Assembly: GCA_030447275.1 (NCBI GenBank)
Contig: JAUJPF010000002.1
Location: forward strand, 124,001 to 188,000
Direction: 5' to 3'
Length of the DNA: 64,000 bases
Origin: Solirubrobacteraceae bacterium
Lineage (GTDB): Bacteria; Actinomycetota; Thermoleophilia; Solirubrobacterales; Solirubrobacteraceae
The translations under genes and the position numbers were made by a program. Below are positions 8,403-16,719 of the stretch, piece by piece. Within the stretch, counting starts at the first letter, position 1. The number at the start of each line of letters is the position of its first letter. The notes under the pieces were generated by a model. It was not told where the DNA came from and made no database searches. It saw only the letters and a program-made list of their open reading frames with translations.

Positions 8403-9613
8403 GGGACCCGCTGCGGGGTGGTCACCTGCGCCGGACGGCGGCCGAGCGTGACGGCGATGTCCCTCTCCTGACCGTCGCGCAGCACCCGCACGGTCACGCG
8501 GTCGCCCGGCCGCTTTCCCTCGATCGCCTGCGCGACGTCGTCGGGCTCCGTGACGGCGCGGCCCTCGACCCCCACGATCACGTCGCCGTCGTCGCTCAGC
8601 AGCGACGAGCTCGCCCGGATGCCGGCGTCCTCGGCGGGCCCGCCGGGCGTGACCTCGCGCACGACGGCGCCGCGCCCGCTCAGCGACGCCCCGGTCGAGA
8701 CGCCGAGGAAGGGACGGTCGATGGACTGGCCGCCCTTCAGCCTCGGCACGATCTCGCGGACGGTGTTCGAGGGCACGGCGAAGCCGATCCCGACGTTGCC
8801 CTGGCTGCCGGCGGTGGCGATCTGCGAGTTGACGCCGATGACGCGCCCGCTCGCGTCGATGAGCGGCCCGCCGGAGTTGCCGGGGTTGATCGGCGCGTCG
8901 GTCTGGATGACCTCGTCGATCGTGAACCCGTTGGGGGCGCGGATCTCGCGGCCGAGGCCGGAGACGATGCCGGCGGTCGCCGTGCGGTCGAGCCCGAGCG
9001 GATAGCCGATCGCGATCGCCGTGTCGCCGACGCGGACCTTGTCCGAGTCGGCCAGCGGCAGCACGCGCAGCCCGGGCGCCGAGCTGCGGTCGACGCTGAG
9101 CACGGCGATGTCCGACGACGGGTCGCGGCCGAGCACGCGCGCGGGGACGGCCCGCCCGGTGTCGTCGAAGCGGACCTGCGCCTGCTCGGCGTCGCCGATG
9201 ACGTGGGAGTTCGTGACGACCGTCCCGTCGCCGTCGATGACGAAGCCGGTGCCCGACGCCGCCGACCCGTTGCGCGCGACCTGCACCGAGACGACGCCCT
9301 CGCCGACCTGGTCGTAGATCTCGTTGACGCGGTTGGCGGGCAGCCGGCCGCCGGACACCGGCAGCGGCTCGCCGGTCGCCGCCGGCTCGTCCTTCTCGTC
9401 GAGCAGCGTCACGCCGGCGAGCGCCCCGGCCGCCAGCAGCGCGGCGGCGGCGGTGGCGGCGAGCGCGCGGCGCAGCACCTTCGTGCGGTCGCGCGGCGGC
9501 GGCGGCGGCTCGGGCGCCGGCGGACGCTGCACGGGCTGGGGGACCTCGATCCAGTGGTGATCGGAGTCCTGCTGCGGGTCGCGTCCGGACCACAGTGAGC
9601 CGCTGCCTGGCAT
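8399..9613 (-). CDS. HtrA/DegP-like membrane-anchored serine protease with PDZ domain
   Basis: The 404-residue product has a proline-rich cytoplasmic N-terminus, one transmembrane segment at about 46-70, a trypsin-like domain and one C-terminal PDZ domain (about 295-395). The catalytic triad is visible: His137 (TNSHVIG), Asp168 (SSDIAVL) and Ser247 (GNSGGP). It should degrade or refold misfolded proteins on the outer face of the membrane. The start is ATG 9613. The gene leads a two-gene unit with the VWA protein. Confidence 0.93.
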   Translation of the reverse strand: MPGSGSLWSGRDPQQDSDHHWIEVPQPVQRPPAPEPPPPPRDRTKVLRRALAATAAAALLAAGALAGVTLLDEKDEPAATGEPLPVSGGRLPANRVNEIYDQVGEGVVSVQVARNGSAASGTGFVIDGDGTVVTNSHVIGDAEQAQVRFDDTGRAVPARVLGRDPSSDIAVLSVDRSSAPGLRVLPLADSDKVRVGDTAIAIGYPLGLDRTATAGIVSGLGREIRAPNGFTIDEVIQTDAPINPGNSGGPLIDASGRVIGVNSQIATAGSQGNVGIGFAVPSNTVREIVPRLKGGQSIDRPFLGVSTGASLSGRGAVVREVTPGGPAEDAGIRASSSLLSDDGDVIVGVEGRAVTEPDDVAQAIEGKRPGDRVTVRVLRDGQERDIAVTLGRRPAQVTTPQRVP

Positions 9614-9689
9614 GGCTCCAAGGTTGCACCACGGCCGTCAGGCGCCGATAAAGGTGCCACACGTCACAAACCTCCGCTCGAGGCAGGCG

Positions 9690-9695
9690 TAGCTT
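9690..9695 (+). promoter_or_regulatory. Leaderless -10 box (TAGCTT) upstream of the PLP enzyme
   Basis: TAGCTT lies 7 bases before the ATG at 9703, which opens a 35-codon frame (9703-9810) overlapping the start of the PLP enzyme in another frame. Confidence 0.45.
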
Positions 9696-9788
9696 GCGGC
9701 CCATGTTCGGAATCGAACTCGCCGGCGGCGCTCCCGGCGCGGCGCGCGCGGGCCGGCTCGGCGGCGCGCCCGACCGCGAGATCGCCAC

Positions 9789-10733
9789 GTGGTCGCGCGG
9801 CACGCGATAACCCGCCTCCTGCTCGAGCGCTCGCCGTCCCTCCCGCACGTCGAGCTGTGCGAGCTGCCGACGCCGGTCCGGCCGCTCGAACGCCTCGCCG
9901 ACGGGCTGTGGATGAAGGACGACAGCCGCACGGCGCCGCTGTGGGGCGGCAACAAGCCGCGCAAGCTCGAGTGGCTGATCGGCGACGCCAAGCGGCGCGG
10001 CCGGCGCACGCTGCTGACCTTCGGCGGCCTGGCCACGAACCACGGCCTCGCGACCGCGCTGTACGCACGCGAGCACGGGCTGCGCTGCGTCCTCGCGCTG
10101 CTCGACCAGCCGGTGGACGAGCACGTCGAGCGCCAGCTCGAGCGCATCCACGCCTCGGGCGCCCACGTCTACGTCACCCGCACGAAGGCGCGGACCGTCG
10201 CGCTGCTGCCGTGGCTCGCGCTGCGCCACGGGCGCGCGTACCTCGTGCCGCCGGGCGGCTCGTCGCCCGTCGGCGCGCTCGGGTTCGTCGAGGCGGCGCT
10301 CGAGCTCGGCGAGCAGGTCCGCCGCGGCGAGCTGCCCGAGCCGGCGACCGTGTGGTGCGCGCTCGGCTCGGGCGGGACGGCGGCGGGGCTCGCGCTGGGA
10401 CTGCGCCTCGCCGGGCTGCGGACGAAGGTGTGCGCCGTGCACGTCAACGACGGCCTGCGTCTGACCGAGCGCACCGTCGTCCGGCTCGCCCGCCGCACGC
10501 CGGTGAGCGCCGGCGAGGTCAACGAGGTCGAGGTCGTTCACGGCTACCTCGGCGGCGGCTACGGGCACGGAACGCCGGCGGCGGTGCGGGCGATCGAGCG
10601 CGCCCGCGACGCGGAGGGGCTCACGCTCGACCCGGTCTACACCGGCAAGGCGATGGCCGCCGTGCTCGACCACCTGGCCGGCGGCGCGGCCGGGCCCGCG
10701 CTGTACTGGCACACGTACAGCGGCGTGCACTGA
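9789..10733 (+). CDS. PLP-dependent enzyme, ACC deaminase / D-cysteine desulfhydrase family
   Basis: The product is 314 residues. The family signature GGNKPRKLEWL carries the PLP-binding lysine (Lys56 from this start), and GSGGTAAGLALGL matches the phosphate-binding loop. Members remove amine or sulfide from small amino acids, usually D-cysteine or 1-aminocyclopropane-1-carboxylate; substrate cannot be assigned here. The GTG at 9789 is the longest in-frame start and has no ribosome site. The only good promoter-like box points to an ATG at 9703 in a different frame, so the true N-terminus is uncertain. Confidence 0.85.
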   Translation: MVARHAITRLLLERSPSLPHVELCELPTPVRPLERLADGLWMKDDSRTAPLWGGNKPRKLEWLIGDAKRRGRRTLLTFGGLATNHGLATALYAREHGLRCVLALLDQPVDEHVERQLERIHASGAHVYVTRTKARTVALLPWLALRHGRAYLVPPGGSSPVGALGFVEAALELGEQVRRGELPEPATVWCALGSGGTAAGLALGLRLAGLRTKVCAVHVNDGLRLTERTVVRLARRTPVSAGEVNEVEVVHGYLGGGYGHGTPAAVRAIERARDAEGLTLDPVYTGKAMAAVLDHLAGGAAGPALYWHTYSGVH

Positions 10734-10767
10734 GGGCGGCCGGCGCCGCCCTCCAAGGCGCTTTCAG

Positions 10768-11247
10768 CTAGCCGTCGAGGTCGGCGGCGCCGGCCAGCGC
10801 GGTGACCGGGTCGTCGTCGTCCTCGTCCTTGACGCCGCCGTCGTCGGGATCGGCCTCGTCGTCGTCCTTGGCGTCCTCGTCGACCGGCCCGTCGAGGGCG
10901 TCCTCGTCGACGTCCTCGTCGAGGTCGGCGTCCTCCTCCTCGGCCTCGCGCTCGGCGCGCAGCTTCTTGGCGGTCTGCGAGACGCAGCGGCCGTACGCGG
11001 CGCGGGCGGCCTTGGCCTTGGCCTTGGCGCTGCCCTTCGTGCGCGCCTTGCCGTACTTGGCGGCGAACGCGGAGGCCCCGAGCTCGCGGCGCTCGTCGCG
11101 GCAGCGCTGCTGGGCGGAGGCCCCTCGCGCGGCCTTGCGCTCGACCTTCGCGCCGCGGTCCTTGGCCTTCTCCGGCTTCTTCGCGGCGGCGGCGGCGGCG
11201 GTGAGCGCCAGCGCGGCGGCGGCGATGACGATCGCAACTCGCTTCAT
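10768..11247 (-). CDS. Secreted protein with basic middle and acidic tail
   Basis: The 159-residue product begins with a clear signal peptide (MKRVAIVIAAAALALTAAAAAA). A lysine/arginine-rich segment with two Cys follows, and then a strongly acidic Asp/Glu tail of about 50 residues. The charge split suggests an extended, disordered surface or wall-associated protein, possibly metal binding; no enzymatic motif is visible. I chose the ATG that starts the signal peptide. It is transcribed divergently from the SDR gene at 11330. Confidence 0.7.
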   Translation of the reverse strand: MKRVAIVIAAAALALTAAAAAAKKPEKAKDRGAKVERKAARGASAQQRCRDERRELGASAFAAKYGKARTKGSAKAKAKAARAAYGRCVSQTAKKLRAEREAEEEDADLDEDVDEDALDGPVDEDAKDDDEADPDDGGVKDEDDDDPVTALAGAADLDG

Positions 11248-11312
11248 GTCGCGGGGGATCGGTCGACGCGCGGGGGATCGTGAGCGGGCCGCCAGGCACA
11301 TGGACGAGGGTC

Positions 11313-11318
11313 TAGACT
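11313..11318 (+). promoter_or_regulatory. Leaderless -10 box (TAGACT) of the SDR gene
   Basis: TAGACT is followed by 11 bases and the GTG at 11330. The same hexamer and spacing precede the APC permease at 25298. Confidence 0.55.
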
Positions 11319-11329
11319 CGCGCGCCGCC

Positions 11330-12400
11330 GTGCGCATGCTGGTCACCGGATTCCCCGGCTTCATCGCCCGCCGCCTCGTCCGCCGGCTGCTGGAGGCCGA
11401 CGAGTCGCTCGCCGTCACGGCGCTCGTCGAGCCGCGGATGGCCGGCGCAGCGCGCCGGGCGGCCGACGCGCTCGGCGGCCACCGGCTCGAGCTCGTCGCC
11501 GGCGACATCGGCGACCGCCGGCTCGGGCTCGACGACGCGACGTACGCGCGGCTGGCCGCCGAGGTCGGCGTCGTGCACCACCTGGCGGCGATCTACAGCC
11601 TCGACGTGCCGCTCGAGCTCGCCCAGCGCGTGAACGTCGACGGGACGGGCAACGTCCTCGACTTCTGCCGCGCCTGCAAGGACTTCGACAAGCTCGAGTA
11701 CGTCAGCACCGCGTACGTCGCGGGCGAGCGCACCGGCGTCGTCTACGAGCACGAGCTGGTGATGGGGCAGGCGTTCAAGAACCACTACGAGTCGACCAAG
11801 TTCCAGGCCGAGGTGTGGGTCCGCGAGCTGGCCGACGTGGTGCCGTCGACGATCTACCGCCCCGCGATCGTGGTGGGCGACTCGCGCACCGGAGAGACAC
11901 AGAAGTTCGACGGGCCCTACTACATCCTGCGCGCGATCTCGCGCGCCCTGCGCATGCGCGGGCCGATCGCGCAGTTCGGCCGGGCGGGGGCGCCGTTCAA
12001 CGTGGTGCCGGTCGACTTCGTCGTCGAGGCGCTGACGGCCCTGGCCGGCGACCCGGACGCGCGCGGCGAGACCGTCCACCTCGTCGACCCCGAGCCGCTG
12101 AGCGCCGCCGAGCTGACACGGACCCTCTCCCGCGAGTACGCCGGCCGCGAGCCGTCGCTGCGGCTCCCGGCCAAGGCGGTGGCGGAGTCGCTGCGGTCGA
12201 AGGTCGTGCGCGAGATGTTCGAGGGAGCTCCCCGGGAATCCATCGTCTACCTCAACCACCCGGTCCGGTTCGACACCCGCCGGGCGGAGACGCTGCTCGC
12301 CCGGCACGGGCTGCGCTGCCCGCGCTTCGACGAGTACGCCCCGGCCATCGTGCGCTTCTTCCGCGAGCACGAGGCGGACCCGGCGCTGCGGCCGGCGTAG
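11330..12400 (+). CDS. Extended SDR oxidoreductase (NAD(P)-dependent epimerase/reductase type)
   Basis: The product is 356 residues. It has an N-terminal nucleotide-binding loop TGFPGFIARRLV, a VSTAYVAGERTG strand with the catalytic Ser/Thr, and YESTKFQAE with the Tyr-x3-Lys pair. The TGFPGFIA form is typical of the fatty-acyl-CoA-reductase-like branch (NAD_binding_4) of SDRs, so the substrate may be a lipid or acyl group rather than a sugar. Start GTG 11330 fits the -10 box; ATG 11336 is an alternative. A hairpin follows the stop. Confidence 0.85.
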   Translation: MRMLVTGFPGFIARRLVRRLLEADESLAVTALVEPRMAGAARRAADALGGHRLELVAGDIGDRRLGLDDATYARLAAEVGVVHHLAAIYSLDVPLELAQRVNVDGTGNVLDFCRACKDFDKLEYVSTAYVAGERTGVVYEHELVMGQAFKNHYESTKFQAEVWVRELADVVPSTIYRPAIVVGDSRTGETQKFDGPYYILRAISRALRMRGPIAQFGRAGAPFNVVPVDFVVEALTALAGDPDARGETVHLVDPEPLSAAELTRTLSREYAGREPSLRLPAKAVAESLRSKVVREMFEGAPRESIVYLNHPVRFDTRRAETLLARHGLRCPRFDEYAPAIVRFFREHEADPALRPA

Positions 12401-12405
12401 CCCCG

Positions 12406-12445
12406 ACTCCTTCGTCCAACCCAGTGCATGGACGAACGTTGGAGT
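12406..12445 (+). repeat. Inverted repeat after the SDR gene
   Basis: TTCGTCCA (12411-12418) and TGGACGAA (12429-12436) are perfect inverted copies around a 10-base loop, flanked by ACTCC and GGAGT which can extend the stem. It begins 6 bases after the SDR stop and has no T run. It may terminate transcription, stabilise the mRNA end or act as a protein site. Confidence 0.45.
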
Positions 12446-12478
12446 GTGGAAATGGGCTCCAGCGACGAAGGTGTGACC

Positions 12479-12685
12479 ATGGAACGTACCCCCGCCGTGA
12501 GCTGCTCTGGATGCGGGTTCGCCTGGAACAGCGCGACGATGGCCGACGGGCTGCGGCTCCTCGGATCCTGCCCGAAGTGCGGGGGCGAGCTCTCCTTCCG
12601 GACCGAGACGACCGAGGCGCCCGCCGCCTCGCGCTTCGACAGCGAGCAGGCGCCGCACCTCGTCCTCGGCATCCCCCGCCGCTAG
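12479..12685 (+). CDS. Small zinc-ribbon protein
   Basis: The product is 68 residues with two paired-cysteine knuckles, CSGCG and CPKCG, about 18 residues apart, a layout that normally binds one zinc ion. I chose ATG 12479 because AAGG lies 7 bases upstream, while the earlier in-frame ATG at 12428 falls inside the inverted repeat. The tail is not conserved-looking. Such small ribbons often bind nucleic acid or partner proteins, but no specific role can be read here. Confidence 0.6.
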   Translation: MERTPAVSCSGCGFAWNSATMADGLRLLGSCPKCGGELSFRTETTEAPAASRFDSEQAPHLVLGIPRR

Positions 12686-12719
12686 CGCCGCTCCGCAGCC
12701 TTCCGTCCGCGGCGGCGCA

Positions 12720-12725
12720 TACCGT
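12720..12725 (+). promoter_or_regulatory. Leaderless -10 box (TACCGT)
   Basis: TACCGT lies 7 bases before the GTG at 12733. Confidence 0.5.
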
Positions 12726-12732
12726 CGCGCCG

Positions 12733-12951
12733 GTGACCTCGACGCTGGTGTTCCTCGTCGCCGCCTGGGCGGTGACCGTCCCCGCGGTGCTCGGCCTCGC
12801 GCGCCTGCTGGGCCGGATGAGCACGCCCGCGCCGAAGCGGGAGCAGGACGCCGCCCCGCCGGCTCGGGCGGACAACGTCGTCGCGCTCGTCCCGCGGCCG
12901 CGGAACGGGCTCGTGTCCGTGCGCGACGGCGAGCTGCGCCGCGCCTCCTAG
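12733..12951 (+). CDS. Small single-span membrane protein
   Basis: The product is 72 residues. One hydrophobic helix lies at about 4-25, followed by a basic and proline-rich cytoplasmic tail ending GELRRAS. The GTG start is supported by the TACCGT box. The TAG stop lies in a CTAG that doubles as the stop of the convergent 57-residue cysteine protein. Function unknown. Confidence 0.6.
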   Translation: MTSTLVFLVAAWAVTVPAVLGLARLLGRMSTPAPKREQDAAPPARADNVVALVPRPRNGLVSVRDGELRRAS

Positions 12952-13121
12952 GCCGGCCGCCGCTCCTCGAACCCGGCGCAGCGCACGACCGGCAGGCGCG
13001 GGTACTTCGGGAACCGCGAGTCGACCTTCGCGCGCCCGCAGAGCGAGAACGCCGAGCCGCGCGTAGTGCGGATGACCTTCTGATGCACGCAGTGGTCGCA
13101 GAGGCCCGCCGGCGTCGGCAC
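12948..13121 (-). CDS. 57-residue four-cysteine protein, probable zinc binder
   Basis: Translation from GTG 13121 gives 57 residues with CDHC at 8-11, further Cys at 28 and 48, and a basic, Pro-rich middle (FPKYPRLPV). The spacing suggests a metal site or a compact nucleic-acid binder. TAGTGT lies 6 bases before the GTG and overlaps the -10 box of the ABC exporter on the other strand. The stop shares a CTAG with the gene at 12733. The defined promoter and tight fit between neighbours support a real gene. I recognise no named family. Confidence 0.7.
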   Translation of the reverse strand: MPTPAGLCDHCVHQKVIRTTRGSAFSLCGRAKVDSRFPKYPRLPVVRCAGFEERRPA

Positions 13122-13127
13122 GCGGGC

Positions 13128-13133
13128 ACACTA
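13128..13133 (-). promoter_or_regulatory. Leaderless -10 box (TAGTGT) of the cysteine protein
   Basis: TAGTGT on the minus strand lies 6 bases before GTG 13121 and shares its TA step (13132-13133) with the plus-strand box of the exporter operon. Confidence 0.55.
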
Positions 13134-13137
13134 TCTT
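13132..13137 (+). promoter_or_regulatory. Leaderless -10 box (TATCTT) of the ABC exporter operon
   Basis: TATCTT is followed by 7 bases and GTG 13145. It overlaps the divergent -10 box at 13128, so the two promoters probably exclude each other. Confidence 0.6.
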
Positions 13138-13144
13138 TTTTGAA

Positions 13145-14914
13145 GTGAAGACGTTCGGCCGCCTCCTCGGGTTCCTGCGCCCCCATCGCTCCGGGGTCGT
13201 CTGGTCGCTTGTGCTCGGGTGCGCGGCGATGGTCTTCACCGTCGCGATCCCGGCCCTGACCGGCGAGGCCATCGACCGCGTCCGCGATGGCGACAGGGGC
13301 GCGCTCACGACGATCGGGCTCGCCGTCGTCGGCGCGGGCCTCCTGCGGCTCGCGGTGACGATCGGGCGCCGGCTCATCTCCGGCCGCGTCTCGCTCGACG
13401 TCGAGCTCGACCTGCGCGAGCGGATGTACGCGCACCTCCAGTCGCTCGAGCTGGCCTTCTTCGACGGCCAGCAGACCGGGCAGCTCATGTCGCGCGCGAC
13501 CGTCGACCTCCAGGCGGTCCGATTCTTCCTCGGCTACGGGCTCATCTGGATCACCCAGTCGTTCCTGGCCATCCTGCTCGCCGCGGTCGCGATGTTCGTG
13601 CTCGACCCGGAGCTCGCGCTGCTGACGCTGATCCCGGTGCCGTTCGTCGTGCTCGTCGCGCAGCGCTACGGGCGCCGGTCGCGGCCGGCGCTCCAGGAGG
13701 TCCAGCAGCGGATCGCCGAGCTGACCGCGGAGGCGGAGGAGAACATCTCCGGCGTCCGGGTGGTGAAGGCGTTCGCGCGCGAGGAGCGCCAGTACGCGCG
13801 CTTCGAGCGCGCGGTCGCGCGGGTGTTCGACCAGTCGCTCGTCTCGACGCGGCTGCGGGCGTTCTACAACCCGTTCATCGGCTTCCTGCCCCAGCTCGGG
13901 CTCGCCGCGCTGCTGCTCGTCGGCGGCCGCCGGGTCATCGACGGGGACCTGACGATCGGGCAGTTCAGCGCGTTCTACGTGTACGTGCTGATGCTGCTCG
14001 GTCCGATGCGGTCGCTCGGCATCTCGCTCGGGATGGCCCAGCGCGCGACCGCCTCCGGCGCGCGCATGTTCGAGCTGCTCGACCGCGCGCCCGCCCTCGC
14101 GCCGCCCGCCGACCCCGCGCCGCTGCCCGCCGGCAACGGCCGCGTCGAGCTGCGCGACGTCACGCTCCAGTACGAGAGCGCCGAGACGCCGTCGCTGCGC
14201 GGGGTCTCGCTCGACGTCGCGCCGGGGACGACGGTCGCGCTCGTCGGCGCGACCGGCTCGGGCAAGACGACGCTCGTCCAGCTCCTCCCCCGGCTGTACG
14301 ACCCGACGTCGGGCTCGGTGCTGATCGACGGCGCCGACGTCCGCACGCTCGACCTCGTCTCGCTGCGCTCGGCGATCGCCGTGGTCACCGACGACCCGTT
14401 CCTGTTCAGCGCGACCGTGCACGAGAACATCGCCTACGCGCGCGAGGACGCGACCCGCGAGGAGGTCGTCGCCGCGGCGCGGCGCGCGCAGGCCCACGGC
14501 TTCATCGAGCGGCTGCCCGACGGCTACGACACCCGCGTGGGCGAGCGCGGCCTGACGCTCAGCGGCGGGCAGCGCCAGCGGCTCGCCATCGCGCGGGCGC
14601 TGCTCGCCGACCCGCGCATCCTGATCCTCGACGACGCCACGTCGTCGGTCGACGCGACCACCGAGCAGCAGATCAAGCTCGCGCTGCGCGACGCGATGGC
14701 GGGCCGCACGACGTTCGTGATCGCCCACCGGCTGTCGACGATCGCGCTGGCCGACGAGATCGCCGTGCTCGAGGGCGGCGAGCTGATCGCGCGCGGGTCG
14801 CACGACGAGCTGCTCGAGGTGAGCGAGCTGTACCGCGAGATCGTCGAGAAGGGGCTGCCGGACCAGGTGTTCCTCAACCGCGTCTCGCCCGAGCGCAAGG
14901 TGGCGGGGCTGTGA
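13145..14914 (+). CDS. ABC exporter half-transporter with degenerate ATP site
   Basis: The product is 589 residues: six predicted transmembrane helices (about 15-310) fused to an ABC ATPase with Walker A GATGSGKTT, signature LSGGQRQR and Walker B ILILDDATSSVD. The residue after the Walker B Asp is Asp instead of the catalytic Glu. That marks the non-hydrolysing site of a heterodimeric exporter such as TM287/288. The partner is the next gene, whose start overlaps this stop (GTGA). Substrate unknown; multidrug or lipid export is usual for the type. Confidence 0.92.
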   Translation: MKTFGRLLGFLRPHRSGVVWSLVLGCAAMVFTVAIPALTGEAIDRVRDGDRGALTTIGLAVVGAGLLRLAVTIGRRLISGRVSLDVELDLRERMYAHLQSLELAFFDGQQTGQLMSRATVDLQAVRFFLGYGLIWITQSFLAILLAAVAMFVLDPELALLTLIPVPFVVLVAQRYGRRSRPALQEVQQRIAELTAEAEENISGVRVVKAFAREERQYARFERAVARVFDQSLVSTRLRAFYNPFIGFLPQLGLAALLLVGGRRVIDGDLTIGQFSAFYVYVLMLLGPMRSLGISLGMAQRATASGARMFELLDRAPALAPPADPAPLPAGNGRVELRDVTLQYESAETPSLRGVSLDVAPGTTVALVGATGSGKTTLVQLLPRLYDPTSGSVLIDGADVRTLDLVSLRSAIAVVTDDPFLFSATVHENIAYAREDATREEVVAAARRAQAHGFIERLPDGYDTRVGERGLTLSGGQRQRLAIARALLADPRILILDDATSSVDATTEQQIKLALRDAMAGRTTFVIAHRLSTIALADEIAVLEGGELIARGSHDELLEVSELYREIVEKGLPDQVFLNRVSPERKVAGL

Positions 14915-16719
14915 GCGCGCGGAGTGCGCGGCGCGACGAGGTCCGCCGGCGGCTGAGGGCGACGTCCGGGCGCGGGCGCAAGGTCCGCGGGCTGCTTGCG
15001 CTGCTGCGCCCGTACCGGGTCCGGCTCGCGCTCATGCTGCTCTCGCTCCTCTTCGCGACGGCGGCCTCGCTCGCGCCGCCGCCGCTGGCCAAGCTGGCGA
15101 TCGACGACGGCATCGTCCCCGGCGACGTCTCGACGCTGAACTGGGTGGTCGTCGGCTTCGTGGTGGCGGCGCTCGTCTTCTGGGGCGCGTCGTACGCGCA
15201 GACGTACCTGGTCGGCTGGGTCGGGCAGCGCGCGCTCCAGGACCTGCGCAAGCAGGTGTTCCGCCACCTTCAGGAGATGCCGGTCGGCTTCTACGAGCGC
15301 CGGCAGGCGGGCGTGCTCATCTCGCGCCTGACCAACGACGTCCAGGCGCTCGACTCGCTCGTCACCGACTCGATCGTGACGCTGTTCCAGTCGACGCTGA
15401 CGCTCGTCGGCACGATCGCGATCCTCGCGCTGCTCGACTTCGAGCTGGCGCTGATGACCTTCCTCATCTTCCCCGTCCTCTTCGGCGGCTCGCTGCTCTT
15501 CCGGATCGCGTCGGCGGACGCGTACGCGCGCACGCGCGAGACGATCGGCGCGATCACCGCGTACCTCCAGGAGACGCTCTCGGGGATCCGCGTCGTGCGG
15601 TCGTTCGGCCAGGAGCCGCGCCACCGCCGCCGCTTCGGGGCGCTCAACCAGCACAACCGCGACGCGAACATGAAGACCGTCTACCTCAACGCCGCGTACT
15701 TCCCGGCGGTCGAGCTGATGAGCGCGGTGGCGACGGCGGGGATCCTCCTGTACGGCGGCTACCAGGCGATCCAGGGCGATGTCACGATCGGCGTGCTCGT
15801 CGCGTTCATCGCCGCGCTCAACGGGTTCTTCGACCCGATCCAGGCGCTGTCGCAGCTCTACACGCAGTACCAGGCGGGGATGGCCGCGCTCGACAAGATC
15901 TTCGAGCTGCTCGACGAGGAGCCCGACCTCGTCGACCGCCCCGGGGCGACGCCGCTCCCCACGCCGCTGCGCGGCAACGTGGTGTTCGACGACGTGACGT
16001 TCGAGTACCGCGCGGCGGACGGCGCCAGCGTCCGCGCGCTGAGCGACGTCTCGCTCGACATCCCGCCGGGGCAGACCGTCGCGCTCGTCGGCGAGACGGG
16101 CGCGGGCAAGTCGACGTTCGCCAAGCTCGTCGCGCGGTTCTACGACCCCACGAGCGGCCGGGTGCTGGTCGACGGCGTCGACCTGTCGGAGGGGGTGACG
16201 TCGTCGCTGCGCTCGCAGATGGGGATCGTCCCGCAGGAGGCCTTCCTGTTCAGCGGGACGATCGGCGAGAACGTCCTCTTCGGGCGCCCCGGCGCGTCCG
16301 AGGAGGAGGTGTGGGCCGCGCTGCGCGGGGTCGGCGTCGACGACTACGTCCGCGCGCTGCCGGCGCAGCTCGACACGGAGATCGGCGAGCGCGGCATCCA
16401 GCTCTCGGCCGGCCAGCGCCAGCTCGTCGCCTTCGCCCGAGCGCTGTTGGCCGATCCGCGGATCGTGATCCTCGACGAGGCGACGTCGAACGTCGACCTG
16501 CACACCGAGGGACGGATCGAGACCGGCCTGCGCCGCCTGCTCGCCGGCCGCACGGCGATCGTCATCGCGCACCGGCTGTCGACGATCCGCCAGGCGGGCC
16601 GGATCGTCGTGCTCGAGGACGGCCGGATCGCCGAGCAGGGCACGCACGACGAGCTGCTCGCCATGGAGGGCGCCTACTGGCGCCTGTACCGCGACTGGGC
16701 CGAGCAGGCCGCGGCGTAG
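14911..16719 (+). CDS. ABC exporter half-transporter, catalytic partner
   Basis: The 602-residue product has six transmembrane helices (about 35-330), then an ATPase domain with Walker A GETGAGKSTF, Walker B IVILDEATSNVD (catalytic Glu present) and signature LSAGQRQL. The signature has Ala where Gly is usual. That signature would face the partner's Walker sites, so both deviations fall in the same composite site, as expected for an asymmetric heterodimer. The start overlaps the partner by four bases. A tRNA gene follows. Confidence 0.92.
   Translation: MSARSARRDEVRRRLRATSGRGRKVRGLLALLRPYRVRLALMLLSLLFATAASLAPPPLAKLAIDDGIVPGDVSTLNWVVVGFVVAALVFWGASYAQTYLVGWVGQRALQDLRKQVFRHLQEMPVGFYERRQAGVLISRLTNDVQALDSLVTDSIVTLFQSTLTLVGTIAILALLDFELALMTFLIFPVLFGGSLLFRIASADAYARTRETIGAITAYLQETLSGIRVVRSFGQEPRHRRRFGALNQHNRDANMKTVYLNAAYFPAVELMSAVATAGILLYGGYQAIQGDVTIGVLVAFIAALNGFFDPIQALSQLYTQYQAGMAALDKIFELLDEEPDLVDRPGATPLPTPLRGNVVFDDVTFEYRAADGASVRALSDVSLDIPPGQTVALVGETGAGKSTFAKLVARFYDPTSGRVLVDGVDLSEGVTSSLRSQMGIVPQEAFLFSGTIGENVLFGRPGASEEEVWAALRGVGVDDYVRALPAQLDTEIGERGIQLSAGQRQLVAFARALLADPRIVILDEATSNVDLHTEGRIETGLRRLLAGRTAIVIAHRLSTIRQAGRIVVLEDGRIAEQGTHDELLAMEGAYWRLYRDWAEQAAA

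Noticed and set aside
10802..11300. Ser-rich N-terminal extension of the SDR gene
   Set aside because: It is antisense to the secreted acidic-tail protein; the SDR fold and the -10 box place the start at 11330.
12428..12478. Longer N-terminus for the zinc-ribbon protein from ATG 12428
   Set aside because: That ATG falls inside an inverted repeat and has no ribosome site, while ATG 12479 has AAGG at 7 bases.
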